Origin: Siphonodentalium dalli
Lineage: Eukaryota > Mollusca > Scaphopoda > Gadilida > Siphonodentaliidae
DNA: 64,000 bases
Direction: 5' to 3'
Assembly: GCA_032622095.1 (NCBI GenBank)
Contig: CP136064.1
Span: forward strand, 247,661,827-247,725,826
Shown here piece by piece: positions 24,038 to 35,838 of this stretch. The stretch's first letter is position 1. Each line of letters begins with the position of its first letter. Under the pieces are notes generated by a model. The model was not told the origin of the DNA. It worked only from the letters and a program-made list of their open reading frames with translations, and did not search any database. A program made the position numbers and the translations under genes.

Positions 24038-24512
24038 AGGCACAGATGGCGTCCGTTGCAGAAATATTCATATCTGTTCAAATCGCCATAAACAGAAGAA
24101 ATATTAAAATATATATAGTTTTGTTGACGTGTGATGGTGTACGTAAACAAGAACCTGTTCGTGTTGCAGAAGTTTTGCTGCTGTTAACATAACACAGCGC
24201 AATTATATTGGTTAATCACACACAAATGATATAAACGCTCTTTATTATTTCCATATCAGGAAAAACAGTAACAAATAACGCTCTTTATGTTTACCATATC
24301 CGGATCTAAACAAAAGCCAGATTCTGTAACATATTTTGCTTTTGTTTACATAACAAAGGAAAAACATTTGACAATAACATATTGTTTATGTCATATTTCT
24401 GATTGGTATAAGAACAAGGTATGTCTATATTTCACTATTATTTCTGTTTATGACGGTTTTTGACGGAGGTGAATATTTTAACAGCATACCCACCGCCAAC
24501 GCGGCCCGTATC
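24038..24512 (+). mobile_element. TTAA-flanked MITE, family 1, diverged copy
   Basis: A 475-bp element flanked by TTAA at 24034-24037 and 24513-24516. The interior aligns with the copy at 18925-19420, including the internal AACGCTCTTTATT and the closing CCCACCGCCAA stretch. The terminal repeats are more diverged. The corresponding sites downstream of genes C (about 43590) and D (about 61450) lack it. Confidence 0.75.
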
Positions 24513-24565
24513 TTAAGAAATGGTTATGCAAGGATAAAGTGATGCAGCTTTAAAATTCTGATATT

Positions 24566-24571
24566 TTTATT
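24566..24571 (-). terminator. poly(A) signal of gene B
   Basis: TTTATT on the + strand reads AATAAA on the - strand, at the same place as in genes A, C and D. Confidence 0.6.
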
Positions 24572-24651
24572 TAACACTTTCACGATAACAACTATAAATG
24601 GCAACGGTAAATAACTAAATATGCATATAAATAATAATAAATAACAATATT

Positions 24652-27600
24652 CTAAAAACAAACGTATGCAATAATCCAGCAGCACGTTGACGTATATTCA
24701 CTCGGGGTGAAGGTCATGGACATGGCTTCTCTCAGAATATCGTGGTTATAGTTCTCCGATGTCACATGTAACTCCTCAGAAACAAACGAGTTGACTATTG
24801 CCTGTGTATCGTCGCAGTAACCGTGGTAACCGCCGCTTCCGATGCTGCTATTTGAAGAATCTGACAGAACATCGCCATCTGGTGAGGATTCATATATTGT
24901 GAGGGAAGGTACCAAGCTATCAGATGAGACATGTGAATCTTCGTCATCAGTGGCTGGAAGATTTATGTCGTCCTTATTCTTTGATATATAGAAGATGTCT
25001 GCTTTCAGTTGTTCAAACTCTGGTGTCAATTGCGACGATGGTTCACAGAACGCTGCTAGTGAAAAAAGGTCGTCTGAATATGGGAGTACAGAGGAATATA
25101 CTGCTTGGTGACTGAGTTGGCGACAACTGTTGAAATTCCTGCTATCATAACTGAGTTCGTCGTATGACATCGAGAACACAGGAGATGATGAGGTGAAGGC
25201 TGGAAGGATTCGGCTGTCCCAGGTCGGTATCGGCGAATCCAGAACCTGAGTGGGTGTGTAGTTCTGTAGAGAATAGTCTTGGTGTGGAGTTTGTGTGTGA
25301 CTAGGATTAACTTGCCTTCTTTTGTTTTCTGGTTGAATATCTGCAAAACAAATAAAACATACGAATTAACAATTGAATTGTTCTGGAAATATTATGCAAT
25401 GCAAATGATTACGAGAGCCTTCGAGGCGGCAGTTGCAGCCAATAATTGCTTGAAGTGCATTTGGATAGATTCCAGGTGTTGTCATCTTGTATTTTACACA
25501 CGTATTAGTCAGGAAATACAACCGACAATTCGCTTGTGTGTTAAGTGGATTCCATGATTAATCTTTTCAAGTTCGTGAACAAATATTTGAATTTTCGTTT
25601 TGTAGTCTCAAAATCGTTCTTCGTAAAAGAGGCTGTGTTGCTTTCTCAGATTTGGAGTAAATTATAAAGAGAATATATAATTAATGACTTTGACCTCATA
25701 GGTGTATGAATACTTACCACGAGAATATATAATTAATGACTTTGACCTCATAGGTGTATGAATACTTACCACGAGAAGAATATATAATTAATGACTTTGA
25801 CCTCATAGGTGTATGAATACTTACCACTCGTGTCTTCAGACTCTGATCTCAGACGCTTCTTTGTAATTGTTCTGGAACTGGAAAGGAGAGGATACAATAA
25901 TCAGATTTGAAAGAAATGAAAATAATGATGGTCTAAAATTCTAATCTAAATATCTTATTATCTCCTTGTTGTTATTTTGGCGATGGTTGGATTTCACTAC
26001 AATAACCGTGGAAGAAAATGTTAGGCGCCATAGTCCGAACTGAATCCAAGTATCGGCAAATGGAACTGATGGGAGAAACCGCGAGATATGAAAACAAAAT
26101 AAGAAGTAAACGATTACTTTATATCAACGTTAAAGGCCGTGATATATGGGTTCAATAATATAGATACTTGACCCGGAGACAAATGATTAGAGTGACTGTT
26201 GGCGTGGACACAACCATAATCCGTGAGTACCTATTTGTTATGTCATGCCGCCGAAAAATACCATAACACTCACCTCTCATCTTTATTCTCTCTGAAGCCT
26301 TTTGCGAATGGATTGTTGTCGATCTTGAGCATCGTGATCTGAAAGAAGAAATTCCAACTGTGTCATAACGAATGTATGTTACGAGCCGAAGAGATACAAA
26401 GTGAAGTGTAAGGTTGACAGTTGAATCGAAAATTCGATAAAAAGAGTATATAGTGTTGACCAATGGCTGAATGAGGCCTGAATAAATCACGAAGACTCCG
26501 CCCTAATGCTTCTTAGCAACTATTCCAGAATAAAAAGTGGGGTGCTACCACGATCTCATTTGACTGATTACGAAGTACACTGATGTTTGGAATTCCATAT
26601 AATACATCAAATCGAATTTCTGAATTCCCTTTTCAGTGTTATAATTATGTGCGCAGTTCATTGAATTTCCCTGACGTAGAGCTGAAATATGATGTTTTCC
26701 TTCTTCACTATTCAAGCTGTTGCACTTGTTGAACCAGTGTCATGTGTTATTGGAAGGCTTGATATTTGTAATATACTAGATACGTACCTCTTCGCTCTGG
26801 TATGCGGTGACGGGAATGAAAGTTGTCTCCGCAAAGGTGAAGGTCTTTGTTAGCGCTTGTCCGGGACGTTCGTCTGCCATGGCTATATGAAGACGAGGCT
26901 TGTATTTCTGCATCGTGTTCACTATGACCTGCAAACAGAAGTTAGGTTAAACCTTCGTTCACTGAATGGACTCACTTTCAGTTATAGCAGAATACAACGG
27001 AATGGTCTAATCATAATTAATTGTGCAAGTACCTTCGGGTAATATGAGCGAACGACAGACATAGAACCCCATTCATATTTTGCCCCTTCTGCTATTTTGT
27101 TAACAATTAGTCTCAAATACTGCATGCATTTACAGATTAATGAGAATAAACATATTGAAAATTTAAATACATTCTTGTGTAGGGATACACAGCTTTACTT
27201 TTTAACAGACATCCATTTAAACGAATCAGTGAGAATAAAATAACTAGCCATGGGCGAGTATATTCTACTTGACCAAACAATGTGACGCTTGTATAGTTTG
27301 AACTTGATTGAAACGACCACTATTTTGTGTCCATTCCACGACACAAATAAATATATAGATAACACCGGCATGATGTCTAGTGTGAGGCAATACAAAGTGA
27401 ATGATTTTATATTATGTCCATACAATTCCAAATACCATGTTGATATTGTTGAGAATTGAGTTAAAGTTCAATGAAGTTATATAGTTCTTCTAAAACAAAA
27501 ACCATCATACTTACATTCCCTTGCTGTGATTTCCTGTTATTTGTCAGTTTGAGTTTGTGGAACATGACAGGCTTACGCATCCAGAATGATCCGAGTGCCG

Positions 27601-29626
27601 GGGAATCGGGATGTACATAGGTTGTCATGGGAACCGGACTATCGGCGTTACCGGAAGCTAACCACTCAGAGTCGTAGAACTTGTACCGACAGTCGTCCAC
27701 GGAAACCACGTCGATGGAGAGGGTGTACTGTTTCGTGGGGTGTAGTCCCTCAATGGAGTACGACAGTGATGGGAACATCCGTCTGCAAAGAGAAATCGTC
27801 ATATAAAAATGTGTTGAGTGTGCATAAGACAAAGTGAACTGCGCGATTTGAGCTACTTGCGATCACCCTGTTTGTATAGGTACAAAGCGGCGCGGTCTAT
27901 ATTTCTTGTACAGATACCCAAGGGGGTTATGACATATTTATAAAACGGTTCACACCCCAAGGCAAACACAATTGAGCCACATTATATTCGACGATTACCT
28001 ATCAATTACCATTCAATTAAAAGTTAATTGAATGGATTGTGGTGTTACATATTCCTGCTGAATAATTAGTCAAATGTTCGTTGACAATCGGCTCACTTGG
28101 GTCTGCATTATATATCAGCATTGATAAATCATTTTGTGTCCGAATTTGAGAACGTTTTATACTGATAACGTGTTTCTTGATAAAACAGATTCTTCGTTGT
28201 GACAATAAACTGTTTCGGCTGTTTAAGTTATTTTTCGCCTTGTTGTCATAATGGAATTATCGTTCAGAACACAGGAGACAATGTGCCGGTAGTGTTCGGA
28301 CTCCGAAGTGAAACTATTCCACATTAATTGCATGAAGTTTGTTTGATGAAATATCACCGGCATTCATAACAAAAGACGTATATATTTCTTTATTGCCTCC
28401 ACCTCTCGATAGACAAAAACATATTCAACCAAAAGTGTTGGGCCCCAACCCATGCAGACCACCCCTATGTCCGCTAATAATGGAATGATCCGTGTTTTAA
28501 CTTCCCAAGTGACTGGTGCGATCAATATCATGGCGCATTGTTATAATTTCACACCTACCGGTCCTGTCTTCTTTCAGCTTACTATCCAATTAATGTCAAT
28601 TTATGTGTGATATTTAGCTCAAGTCTGTATTTTGGCCCCGTTGAAATACAGATTCATACAAGAAATATTGTTCATGAATTGGAGCAATTTGATTGGCCGA
28701 GGGGTGTATACCGGTTTATAAATCAATATCTTCCGCAAAATGCTGGCGGATGCAGTATTGTTCGATCATTATTATAATGTACATTTATGTGATACAGTAA
28801 ATACGCAAGAAAACACTTTATTTATGTGCCTGAAACTTCGGAAAATTCAAGAAATCATATGGCAATCACGTTACATTGTTCCCTGGCCCGATTTGCGGTA
28901 ATAAAGGGACAGTTTTTGACATACTGAATAAAACGAATCAGGTGAATTGAATCCGACTTGCTTCGCAATGTTCCAGACTTACCTTCCAACTTTGGTGACT
29001 ATCATTTCCGTCCCAATCTTATCAAACGTCCTCCACATTCCAGCATTATGTAGAGACACGGTTACTTCCCTCTGGTGGCTATGGATTGCACTAACATCAA
29101 CGGGTCGTGTATGTTGGCATTCTGAAATAAGCAAAACAAGCATGAATGATGTGAAAATCAACTGGGTAAATAATAAGTACAAAACCGCATGCTCCATTTT
29201 ATCATTCGCTAAGCATGAATTAGAAAGGTACCCGATTAAGCGTCGACCAAGAAACAGTTCAGTTATGTGGGATTTGAAAATTTGGCCACACATTATTTCA
29301 GTATTTTATGAAGAAATCAAAATGACGACGTCTGAATTAATAGAATAAACTAGAACCATAATCCAGCGCCACTTTATGTTTTATATATATTAATTTGGAT
29401 AGAAGAGACTGGGTAAAACTTTCGGATTTAATTTTAGCAGACAATGAATGCAAACTAATGGTACAACATACACAAAGAAGGTGGAAATCTTACCTATTCC
29501 TGCAGCTGAATCCTGCGGTAGAATCTCTTGTTTCTTGTACCGACAACCATGCGACTCGTATGTCTGTGGAGGTAAGATCGACGGGATGGCGGAGTCCCAG
29601 GTAGCGTAGACACTGTCAGAGAACAT
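24652..29626 (-). CDS. T-box transcription factor, gene B (complete, extended C-terminus)
   Basis: Coding exons, in transcription order, are 29626-29494, 29121-28983, 27782-27515, 26928-26788, 26338-26274, 25871-25825 and 25340-24652. They total 1482 nt (493 aa), with the same phases and the same lengths as gene A except the last exon. The T-box motifs are all present (GTEMIVTK, DDCRYKFYDSEW, YVHPDSPALG, PVTAYQ, NPFAKGFREN), followed by KKRLRSES. A deletion of about 24 nt after FTPS removes the normal DL-stop. Translation would continue into former 3' UTR for 14 further residues (ending AYVCF) to a TAG at 24654-24652. Intron 6/7 carries a triplicated donor segment (see separate entry). The 5' region including the promoter is tandemly duplicated. 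It is probably functional, since no internal stop or frameshift is seen. Orthology within the T-box family is not assignable by eye. Confidence 0.92.
25669..25827 (-). repeat. Three tandem copies of a 52-bp segment containing the exon 7 splice donor of gene B
   Basis: Copies are at 25669-25720, 25721-25772 and 25773-25827 (the last has 3 extra bases). On the - strand each carries the exon-final GTG followed by GTAAGTATTCATAC. Only the upstream-most copy (25825) borders the whole exon; the other two are decoy donors inside the intron. Genes A, C and D have a single copy. Confidence 0.9.
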
Positions 29627-29636
29627 GGTTCAATTC
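29494..29636 (-). other. Exon 2 of gene B with its short 5' untranslated segment
   Basis: The acceptor CATTACAG precedes position 29636, and the ATG at 29626-29624 follows after ten untranslated bases, as in gene A (8324-8333). This conservation decides the start codon. Confidence 0.75.
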
Positions 29637-29832
29637 CTGTAATGAAAAAGAAGGAACTATAACTATGTAGCATAACTGATCACGATTATATAAATCATGA
29701 TTCAGTGATACAAAAGTTACATGTACGTTCGAAAACGCGTCGCATGGTGCGAAATTCTAGCCGCCGTATCAATGGGATGCTAGTTGTAGAATCTAAAAAT
29801 AAAATCAATTCCACAAGAGCGATTGATGCTAA

Positions 29833-29892
29833 ACTAACATGAACCGCCATTAACTAACATGAACCGCCATTAACTAACATGAACCGCCATTC
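29833..29892 (-). repeat. 20-bp minisatellite in intron 1 of gene B, three copies
   Basis: The unit ACTAACATGAACCGCCATTA is repeated three times. The matching place in gene A has one copy (inverted, about 8110-8133) and in gene C five (48992-49092). Confidence 0.8.
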
Positions 29893-30855
29893 AGTATGAC
29901 ATTTAGTGGTACTTCAGATAAATATGGTCCTCGCTGGTACAATACATTGTTCCTTGAACTTAAGAGTATATTGGGACGTTTTAGACTTGGATTGCAGAGA
30001 ATCGTGTTTCTTATCTTAAAACATGAAACCCTAAGATTCCAATAATATATTGACCTTAACACATTCCACTACCGTAATATCTGGGAATCAAGGATCCAGA
30101 GTGATACTAATGCTGACAATTTATTCTAAAAGTTCCGTAGTATGCAGTTGATTTAAAGAGCGTTTTAATTGTTTACATTGTTCTCGTAATTCTCTTGGTA
30201 GATAGTGGATTGCATAAGTGCAATGTCGTATTAGTAAAATACTAATACATGTACAATAATGGAGTGCTATGAGTTGGTGCAAACTAAGAACAACATGTCG
30301 TGGGACTGTCCCAATGGGACTAAGTCACTAAGGATACACCGCAGTGCAATTGGACTACATTAAGGTTATATCCATATTAATATATTTGTATGTCGATAAA
30401 ACTAAAAACGACAAGGAATAATAGCACGGACAAAGTTGTGGATGTTGCGAACAATTTCTATGTCGAAAAAGGGGGATAACTCCACTAAAAAAAAGTCCGA
30501 TCGAGCAGATTCACATGGTACTAAATATCTGTGCCAACAAAATACTGAAAATGTAGGAACTCGACAAACTTGCGTCCACTGATGGACGGACAGACGGAGG
30601 TATAATAATATGGTCATCGCTGACACACGTATTATAAAGAACTGACCGCATTTCCCTGAATTTAAAGTAAATTGGAACGTTTTAGAAAATTGGAAGGTTT
30701 AGACTAGGTTTGCATAGAATCTTGTTTTTGTTTAAACACGAAGAATTCTGGTTCATGTAGAAACAATACGTATTTGTTATATGGACTGAACACTACACCA
30801 ACAAGCTGAGAATAAAGTATTAAAATAGTAATAAAAATTACTATATGCTACTCAC

Positions 30856-30930
30856 AATTTAACTGTAGCCGAGTCGTTGTGTAAAAAGAGATGAACTGGT
30901 TATGATGCGGTATGTTTGGATTATGCTTGA
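30856..30930 (-). other. 5' untranslated exon 1 of gene B, proximal copy (approximate 5' end)
   Basis: On the - strand it ends GCTACAGTTAAATT and is followed by GTGAGTAG. It matches exon 1 of gene A. A second copy of this exon with the same donor lies near 34177 in the tandem duplicate. Confidence 0.55.
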
Positions 30931-30939
30931 TTCTGACGA

Positions 30940-31045
30940 TAGGTTTCAGTATATATACAGATACAGGGATACTCATTGTCACATCTCACTTCCTGTGGTA
31001 TTAATTTTATAGATGCTCGACTAGTTTTCGGAGTTGTTTTCGGAA
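30940..31045 (-). promoter_or_regulatory. Promoter of gene B, proximal copy
   Basis: It has the same conserved block as gene A: TATAAA near 31014-31009, a GGAAGTGAGATG stretch, and TATATATAC at about 30958-30950 on the - strand. Confidence 0.6.
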
Positions 31046-31054
31046 CGATACTAG

Positions 31055-31196
31055 TGTGATTAGTTATCAAAACAGCAATCAACAGTTGGGATTCTTATAC
31101 AAACAACTACTCATCGAGATCCTGTTTTTACACACCCTAAGATTATCAGTTTTCATAAGAATCAACCGTTGATTGCTGTTTTCATAACCTATCACA
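31055..31196. repeat. Inverted-repeat spacer between divergent promoters (unit 1)
   Basis: The arms are 31055-31098 and 31155-31196, each containing AAAACAGCAATCAAC, with about 56 bp between. To the left is the minus promoter of gene B. To the right, on the + strand, is a similar GACAATGAGTATTCCT block and a donor-like GGTTAAATT|GTGAGTAC at about 31359, belonging to the pseudogene side. Further copies are at 34376-34517 and 50275-50416. Confidence 0.8.
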
Positions 31197-32059
31197 CCAG
31201 TATGAGGTTATTCGTAAAACAAATACCACGGAATTAAGAGATGACAATGAGTATTCCTACACAGGGAACTTCATACAAAAAAATCCACATCATAACCAGA
31301 TCAGCAAGTTTCAAGAAAGAAAGATGCACATAAATTCACGATGAACCAGGTTAAATTGTGAGTACTTTAAATCCCTTTTACTTTTGTGCTATATATTTCA
31401 CCTTAGCAGTAATAATTGTTCGGGGAATACAAAATCTTCATTTCGACCATAATAGACAATATATTAACACCACATTGTCCTTAATCTTTAGCACGAACGG
31501 TCCAGACTTCTCCTTTTCAAAAATAAAATGATACATACCAATTCTCAAAACTTTCATGCGCTCTCAGTTAATTCATCCAAATGATTTATTGATTTATTGT
31601 TAAATGGGGACTGTACACTAAATCCGGCCATTTGTGGGACTCAAAAATTAAATGGGCCTTTAAATCTCCTGTATCTCATGTCGCGGCGCTATTAGCTTTA
31701 CATTGGAGGTGGTGGAAAAACGTGCAAGATGAACTATAGACAGGTCAGGGTGAACCACCGATCCAGCTGTAATAGCCAGATTGGATCACTGTTGTAAGAG
31801 AGGAAACTCTAAATTTCTTGAACATTAAACTTTTGTTTATTTTGTGCAATTTTTATATTGAATATTCTCTGTAAATAATTAGTCCGTGTCTTTCATTAGT
31901 TTCAAAATAAATCATAATTAATTGTTTTCAAAGTATTGGTTGAAAGCTCATTAAAGCATAATTTAGAGTGACTCCTTTTATCCCAGATGCATGCTGGCTG
32001 TGAAAGATGTGTATGCTGGCTATTACAGATCAATCGGTGGTTCAACCAGGCCTGATGAA

Positions 32060-32490
32060 GGGACATGACAATCTGCGGGATGGGATGGGATATGGGACAA
32101 AACGACAATCTGCGGGACAGAATTTCAAATTGCGTGGGACGGCGGATATCTCGAGGAATACAGGGCGTAGGGGGCTCATTTTGGTGTCTAACGAAAGGCC
32201 CACGTTCGCCCTATCCACACATATTAACCCCGTCACTAACCAAACACCAGAAGTTGGATTATTTGATCGACAACTGACCTAACATGGGGTGGAATTTGGG
32301 ATAGCATGACAATCTGCGGGACAGGATTTTCAAATTGCGTGGGACGGCCGATAGCTCGAGGAATACAGCGCATAGAGGGCTACTTTTGGTGTCTAACGAA
32401 AGGTCCACATTCGCCCTATCCACACATATTAACCCCGCCACTGACCGGACACCGGAAGTTACATTATCCGGTCGACAACTGACCTAACAT
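32060..32490. repeat. 204-bp tandem repeat, two full units plus a partial one
   Basis: Units start with GACAATCTGCGGGACAG at 32104 and 32308, and a partial unit precedes them at about 32067. The sequence includes TGTCTAACGAAAGG and CCCTATCCACACATATTAA in each unit. The overlapping short ORFs are incidental. The block lies between the two copies of the promoter duplication. Confidence 0.8.
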
Positions 32491-33044
32491 AAAATGCCAC
32501 AAACACGAAAAACTGCGTTCGACATTAATGTTTAGAATTTAGATTTCTCGATGAATACACTAGCAAACAACAAGTTTTAGGTATCAAATAACGCAGTGGA
32601 ATACTGTGCATTCGTTTTTAGCTACAATATGGCTGTTTTAGTGCGAATATTGTAATGGCGAACACGCAAACACGCTCCGATAAAACAGCTAAAAATAGAC
32701 TCGATGTTTACAATTACAGGATCGATTTCAGCCGGTATATTCAATATAATGGGGCGTATAGTATATCAAAATGTAGAATTAGACACAGGGAATGTATTTT
32801 TTTCCAAATGGGTCCACCAGGCGGTGAAATTGTTGCAGAAATTCGCTCCAAGATATTCGCACTTATTTTTATTTGAGTTGTGACTAAAAGCCCAGATGCC
32901 GGAGCCCAGCGACTAAAAGCCAAGTTACAAAATAGATCAACTGGTTTGAACGAATGAATATGTCAATGGTAAGACTATTCAAAAGAATATTCAAATCAAA
33001 TAGTGTTTATAGACTTAAAAACTTATGTGTCCGCCATTCATATA
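32491..33044. other. Unique spacer inside the promoter duplication
   Basis: No supported gene; the 73-aa and 60-aa ORFs on opposite strands have no recognisable content. Confidence 0.35.
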
Positions 33045-33286
33045 TGCGGTGAAGTTCTCATATTATCTCCCAGTAATACGCGGGGGAGGTTCTCATATGA
33101 ACATATTATCTGCCGGTCATACACGGTGGAGGTTCATATTATCCGCCGGTCATACGCGATGGAAGTTTTCTTATTATCCTCCGGTCATACGCGGGGGAGG
33201 TTCTGATATGAACATATTATCTGACGGTCATATGCGGTGGAGGTTCATATTATCCACCGGTCATACGCGAGGGAGGTTCTCATATT
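33045..33286. repeat. Minisatellite of about 33-43 bp units
   Basis: About seven units built on CCGGTCATACGCGG followed by GGAGGTTC and CATATTATC, with variable spacing. It abuts the start of the second copy of the 2.1-kb duplication at 33287. The overlapping ORF of 113 aa is a repeat artefact. Confidence 0.8.
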
Positions 33287-35375
33287 GTATATTGGGACGT
33301 TTTAGACTAGGATTGCAGAGAATCGTGTTTCTTATCTTAAAACATGAAACCCTAAGATTCCAATAATATATTGACCTTAACACAATTGACTACCGTAATA
33401 TCTGGGAATCAAGGATCCAGAGTGATACTAATGCTGACAATTTATTCTAAAAGTTCCGTAGTATGCAGTTGATTTAAAGAGCGTTTTAATTGTTTACATT
33501 GTTCTCGTAATTCTCTTGGTAGATAGTGGATTGCATAAGTGCAATGTCGTATTAGTAAAATACTAATACATGTACAATAATGGAGTGCTATGAGTTGGTG
33601 CAAACTAAGAACAACATATCGTGGGACTGTCCCAATGGGACTAAGTCACTAAGGATACACCGCAGTGCAATTGGACTACATTAAGGTTATATCCATATTA
33701 ATATATTTGTATGTCGATAAAACTAAAAACGACAAGGAATAAAAGCACGGACAAAGTTGTGGATGTTGCGAACAATTTCTATGTCGAAAAAGGGGGATAA
33801 CTCCACTAAAAAAAAGTCCGATCGAGCAGATTCACATGGTACTAAATATCTGTGCCAACAAAATACTGAAAATGTAGGAACTCGACAAACTTGCGTCCAC
33901 TGATGGACGGACAGACGGAGGTCTAATAATATGGTCATCGCTGACGCACGTATTATAAAGAACTGACCGCATTTCCCTGAATTTAAAGTAAATTGGAACG
34001 TTTTAGAAAATTGGAAGGTTTAGACTAGGTTTGCATAGAATCTTGTTTTTGTTTAAACACGAAGAATTCTGGTTCATGTAGAAACAATACGTATTTGTTA
34101 TATGGACTGAACACTACACCAACAAGCTGAGAATAAAGTATTAAAATAGTAATAAAAAGTACTATATGCTACTCACAATTTAACTGTAGCCGAGTCGTTG
34201 TGTAAAAAGAGATGAACTGGTTATGATGCGGTATGTTTGGATTATGCTTGATTCTGACGATAGGTTTCAGTATATATACAGATACAGGGATACTCATTGT
34301 CACATCTCACTTCCTGTGGTATTAATTTTATAGATGCTCGACTAGTTTTCGGAGTTGTTTTCAGAACGATACTAGTGTGATTAGTTATCAAAACAGCAAT
34401 CAACAGTTGGGATTCTTATACAAACAACTACTCATCGCAATCGTGTTTTTACACACCCTAAGATTGTCAGTTTTCATAAGAATCAACCGTTGATTGCTGT
34501 TTTCATAACCTATCACACCAGTATGAGGTTATTCGTAAAACAAATACCACGGAATTAAGAGATGACAATGAGTATTCCTACACAGGGAACTTCATACAAA
34601 AAAATCCACATCATAACCAGATCAGCAAGTTTCAAGAAAGAAAGATGCACATAAATTCACGATGAACCAGGTTAAATTGTGAGTACTTTAAATCCCTTTT
34701 ACTTTTGTGCTATATATTTCACCTTAGCAGTAATAATTGTTCGGGGAATACAAAATCTTCATTTCGACCATAATAGACAATATATTAACACCACATTGTC
34801 CTTAATCTTTAGCACGAACGGTCCAGACTTCTCCTTTTCAAAAATAAAATGATACATACCAATTCTCAAAACTTTCATGCGCTCTCAGTTAATTCATCCA
34901 AATGATTTATTGATTTATTGTTAAATGGGGACTGTACACTAAATCCGGCCATTTGTGGGACTCAAAAATTAAATGGGCCTTTAAATCTCCTGTATCTCAT
35001 GTCGCGGCGCTATCAGCTTTATATTGGAGGTGGTGGAAAAACGTGCAAGATGAACTATAGACAGGTCAGGGGTGAACCACCGATCCATCTGTAATAGCCA
35101 GATTGGATCACTGTTGTAAGAGAGGAACTCATAATTTCTTGAACATTAAACTTTTGTTTATTTTGTGCAATTTTTGAATATTCTCTGTAAATAATTATTC
35201 CGTGTCTTTCATTAGGTTCAAAATAAATCATAATTAATTGTTTTCAAAGTATTGGTTGAAAGATCATTATAGCATAATTTAGAGTGACTCATTTTATCCC
35301 AGATGCATGCTGGCTGTGAAAGATATGTATGATGGCTATTACAGATCAATCGGTGGTTCAACCAGGCCTGATGAA
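33287..35375. repeat. 2.1-kb tandem duplication of the T-box divergent promoter region, copy 2
   Basis: Direct repeat of 29966-32059. It includes a second untranslated exon 1 (donor at about 34177-34170) and promoter (TATATATAC near 34270-34278) pointing toward gene B. It also carries the divergent spacer (34376-34517) and the + strand promoter-like half for psi1 (about 34560-34680). Confidence 0.88.
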
Positions 35376-35635
35376 TGTGTCTATCACGAAGCCTTGCCCT
35401 CCGGAATAAGAACTAGTTACGCTATTGTCGAACTGCTTATGACAACTAGAGCCTAGATCCGTGATGAACATAACCCATTGAACTGACTAGTCCACCTCCC
35501 CATATAAATGAGCCGTTTGTTAGAAGATTCATTATGATGGTGTCCGAACACAGACTAATGGGACATAAAATAAATTCGAAGTGTATATCTTTATTTACAT
35601 AAGTTTGATACATGTATATGTTTTCTTAAGTTTAG
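35376..35635. other. Spacer before psi1 exon 3
   Basis: Shared with 51247-51507 in the second unit. No equivalent of coding exon 2 (MFSDSVYATW) is visible on the pseudogene side. Confidence 0.4.
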
Positions 35636-35838
35636 ACCGTCGAACGACACATCGACGATTGGCCAATGTTGCTGCCGACCACAGCCATCAGCGGGAAGTA
35701 ACTCTGTCACAAAAACGATCCTGCCATTTTACTGCCGACCACAGCCAGTAGAAGGAAGTATCTATGTCTATACATAGACTGTGGAGAAAGTTTAATCAGA
35801 TTGGGACGGACATGTTAGTCACCAAAGCTGAGAGTTAA

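Larger units (their letters stand above)
29966..32059. repeat. 2.1-kb tandem duplication of the T-box divergent promoter region, copy 1
   Basis: Positions 29966-32059 and 33287-35375 are nearly identical direct repeats, each with part of intron 1, the untranslated exon, the promoter and the divergent spacer. Gene C has the same block only once (about 49167-51246). The short ORF of about 74 aa in each copy is the same non-coding sequence read open. Confidence 0.88.

Noticed and set aside
27586..27837. Antisense ORFs over exon 4 of genes A, B and C
   Set aside because: They are the complement of the strongly conserved T-box exon with no independent signal.
33045..33286. CRISPR-like array
   Set aside because: The units are adjacent, imperfect and without unique spacers of constant size, and the genome is eukaryotic; this is a minisatellite.
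33025..33366. 113-aa repetitive ORF
   Set aside because: It is an artefact of the minisatellite reading open.
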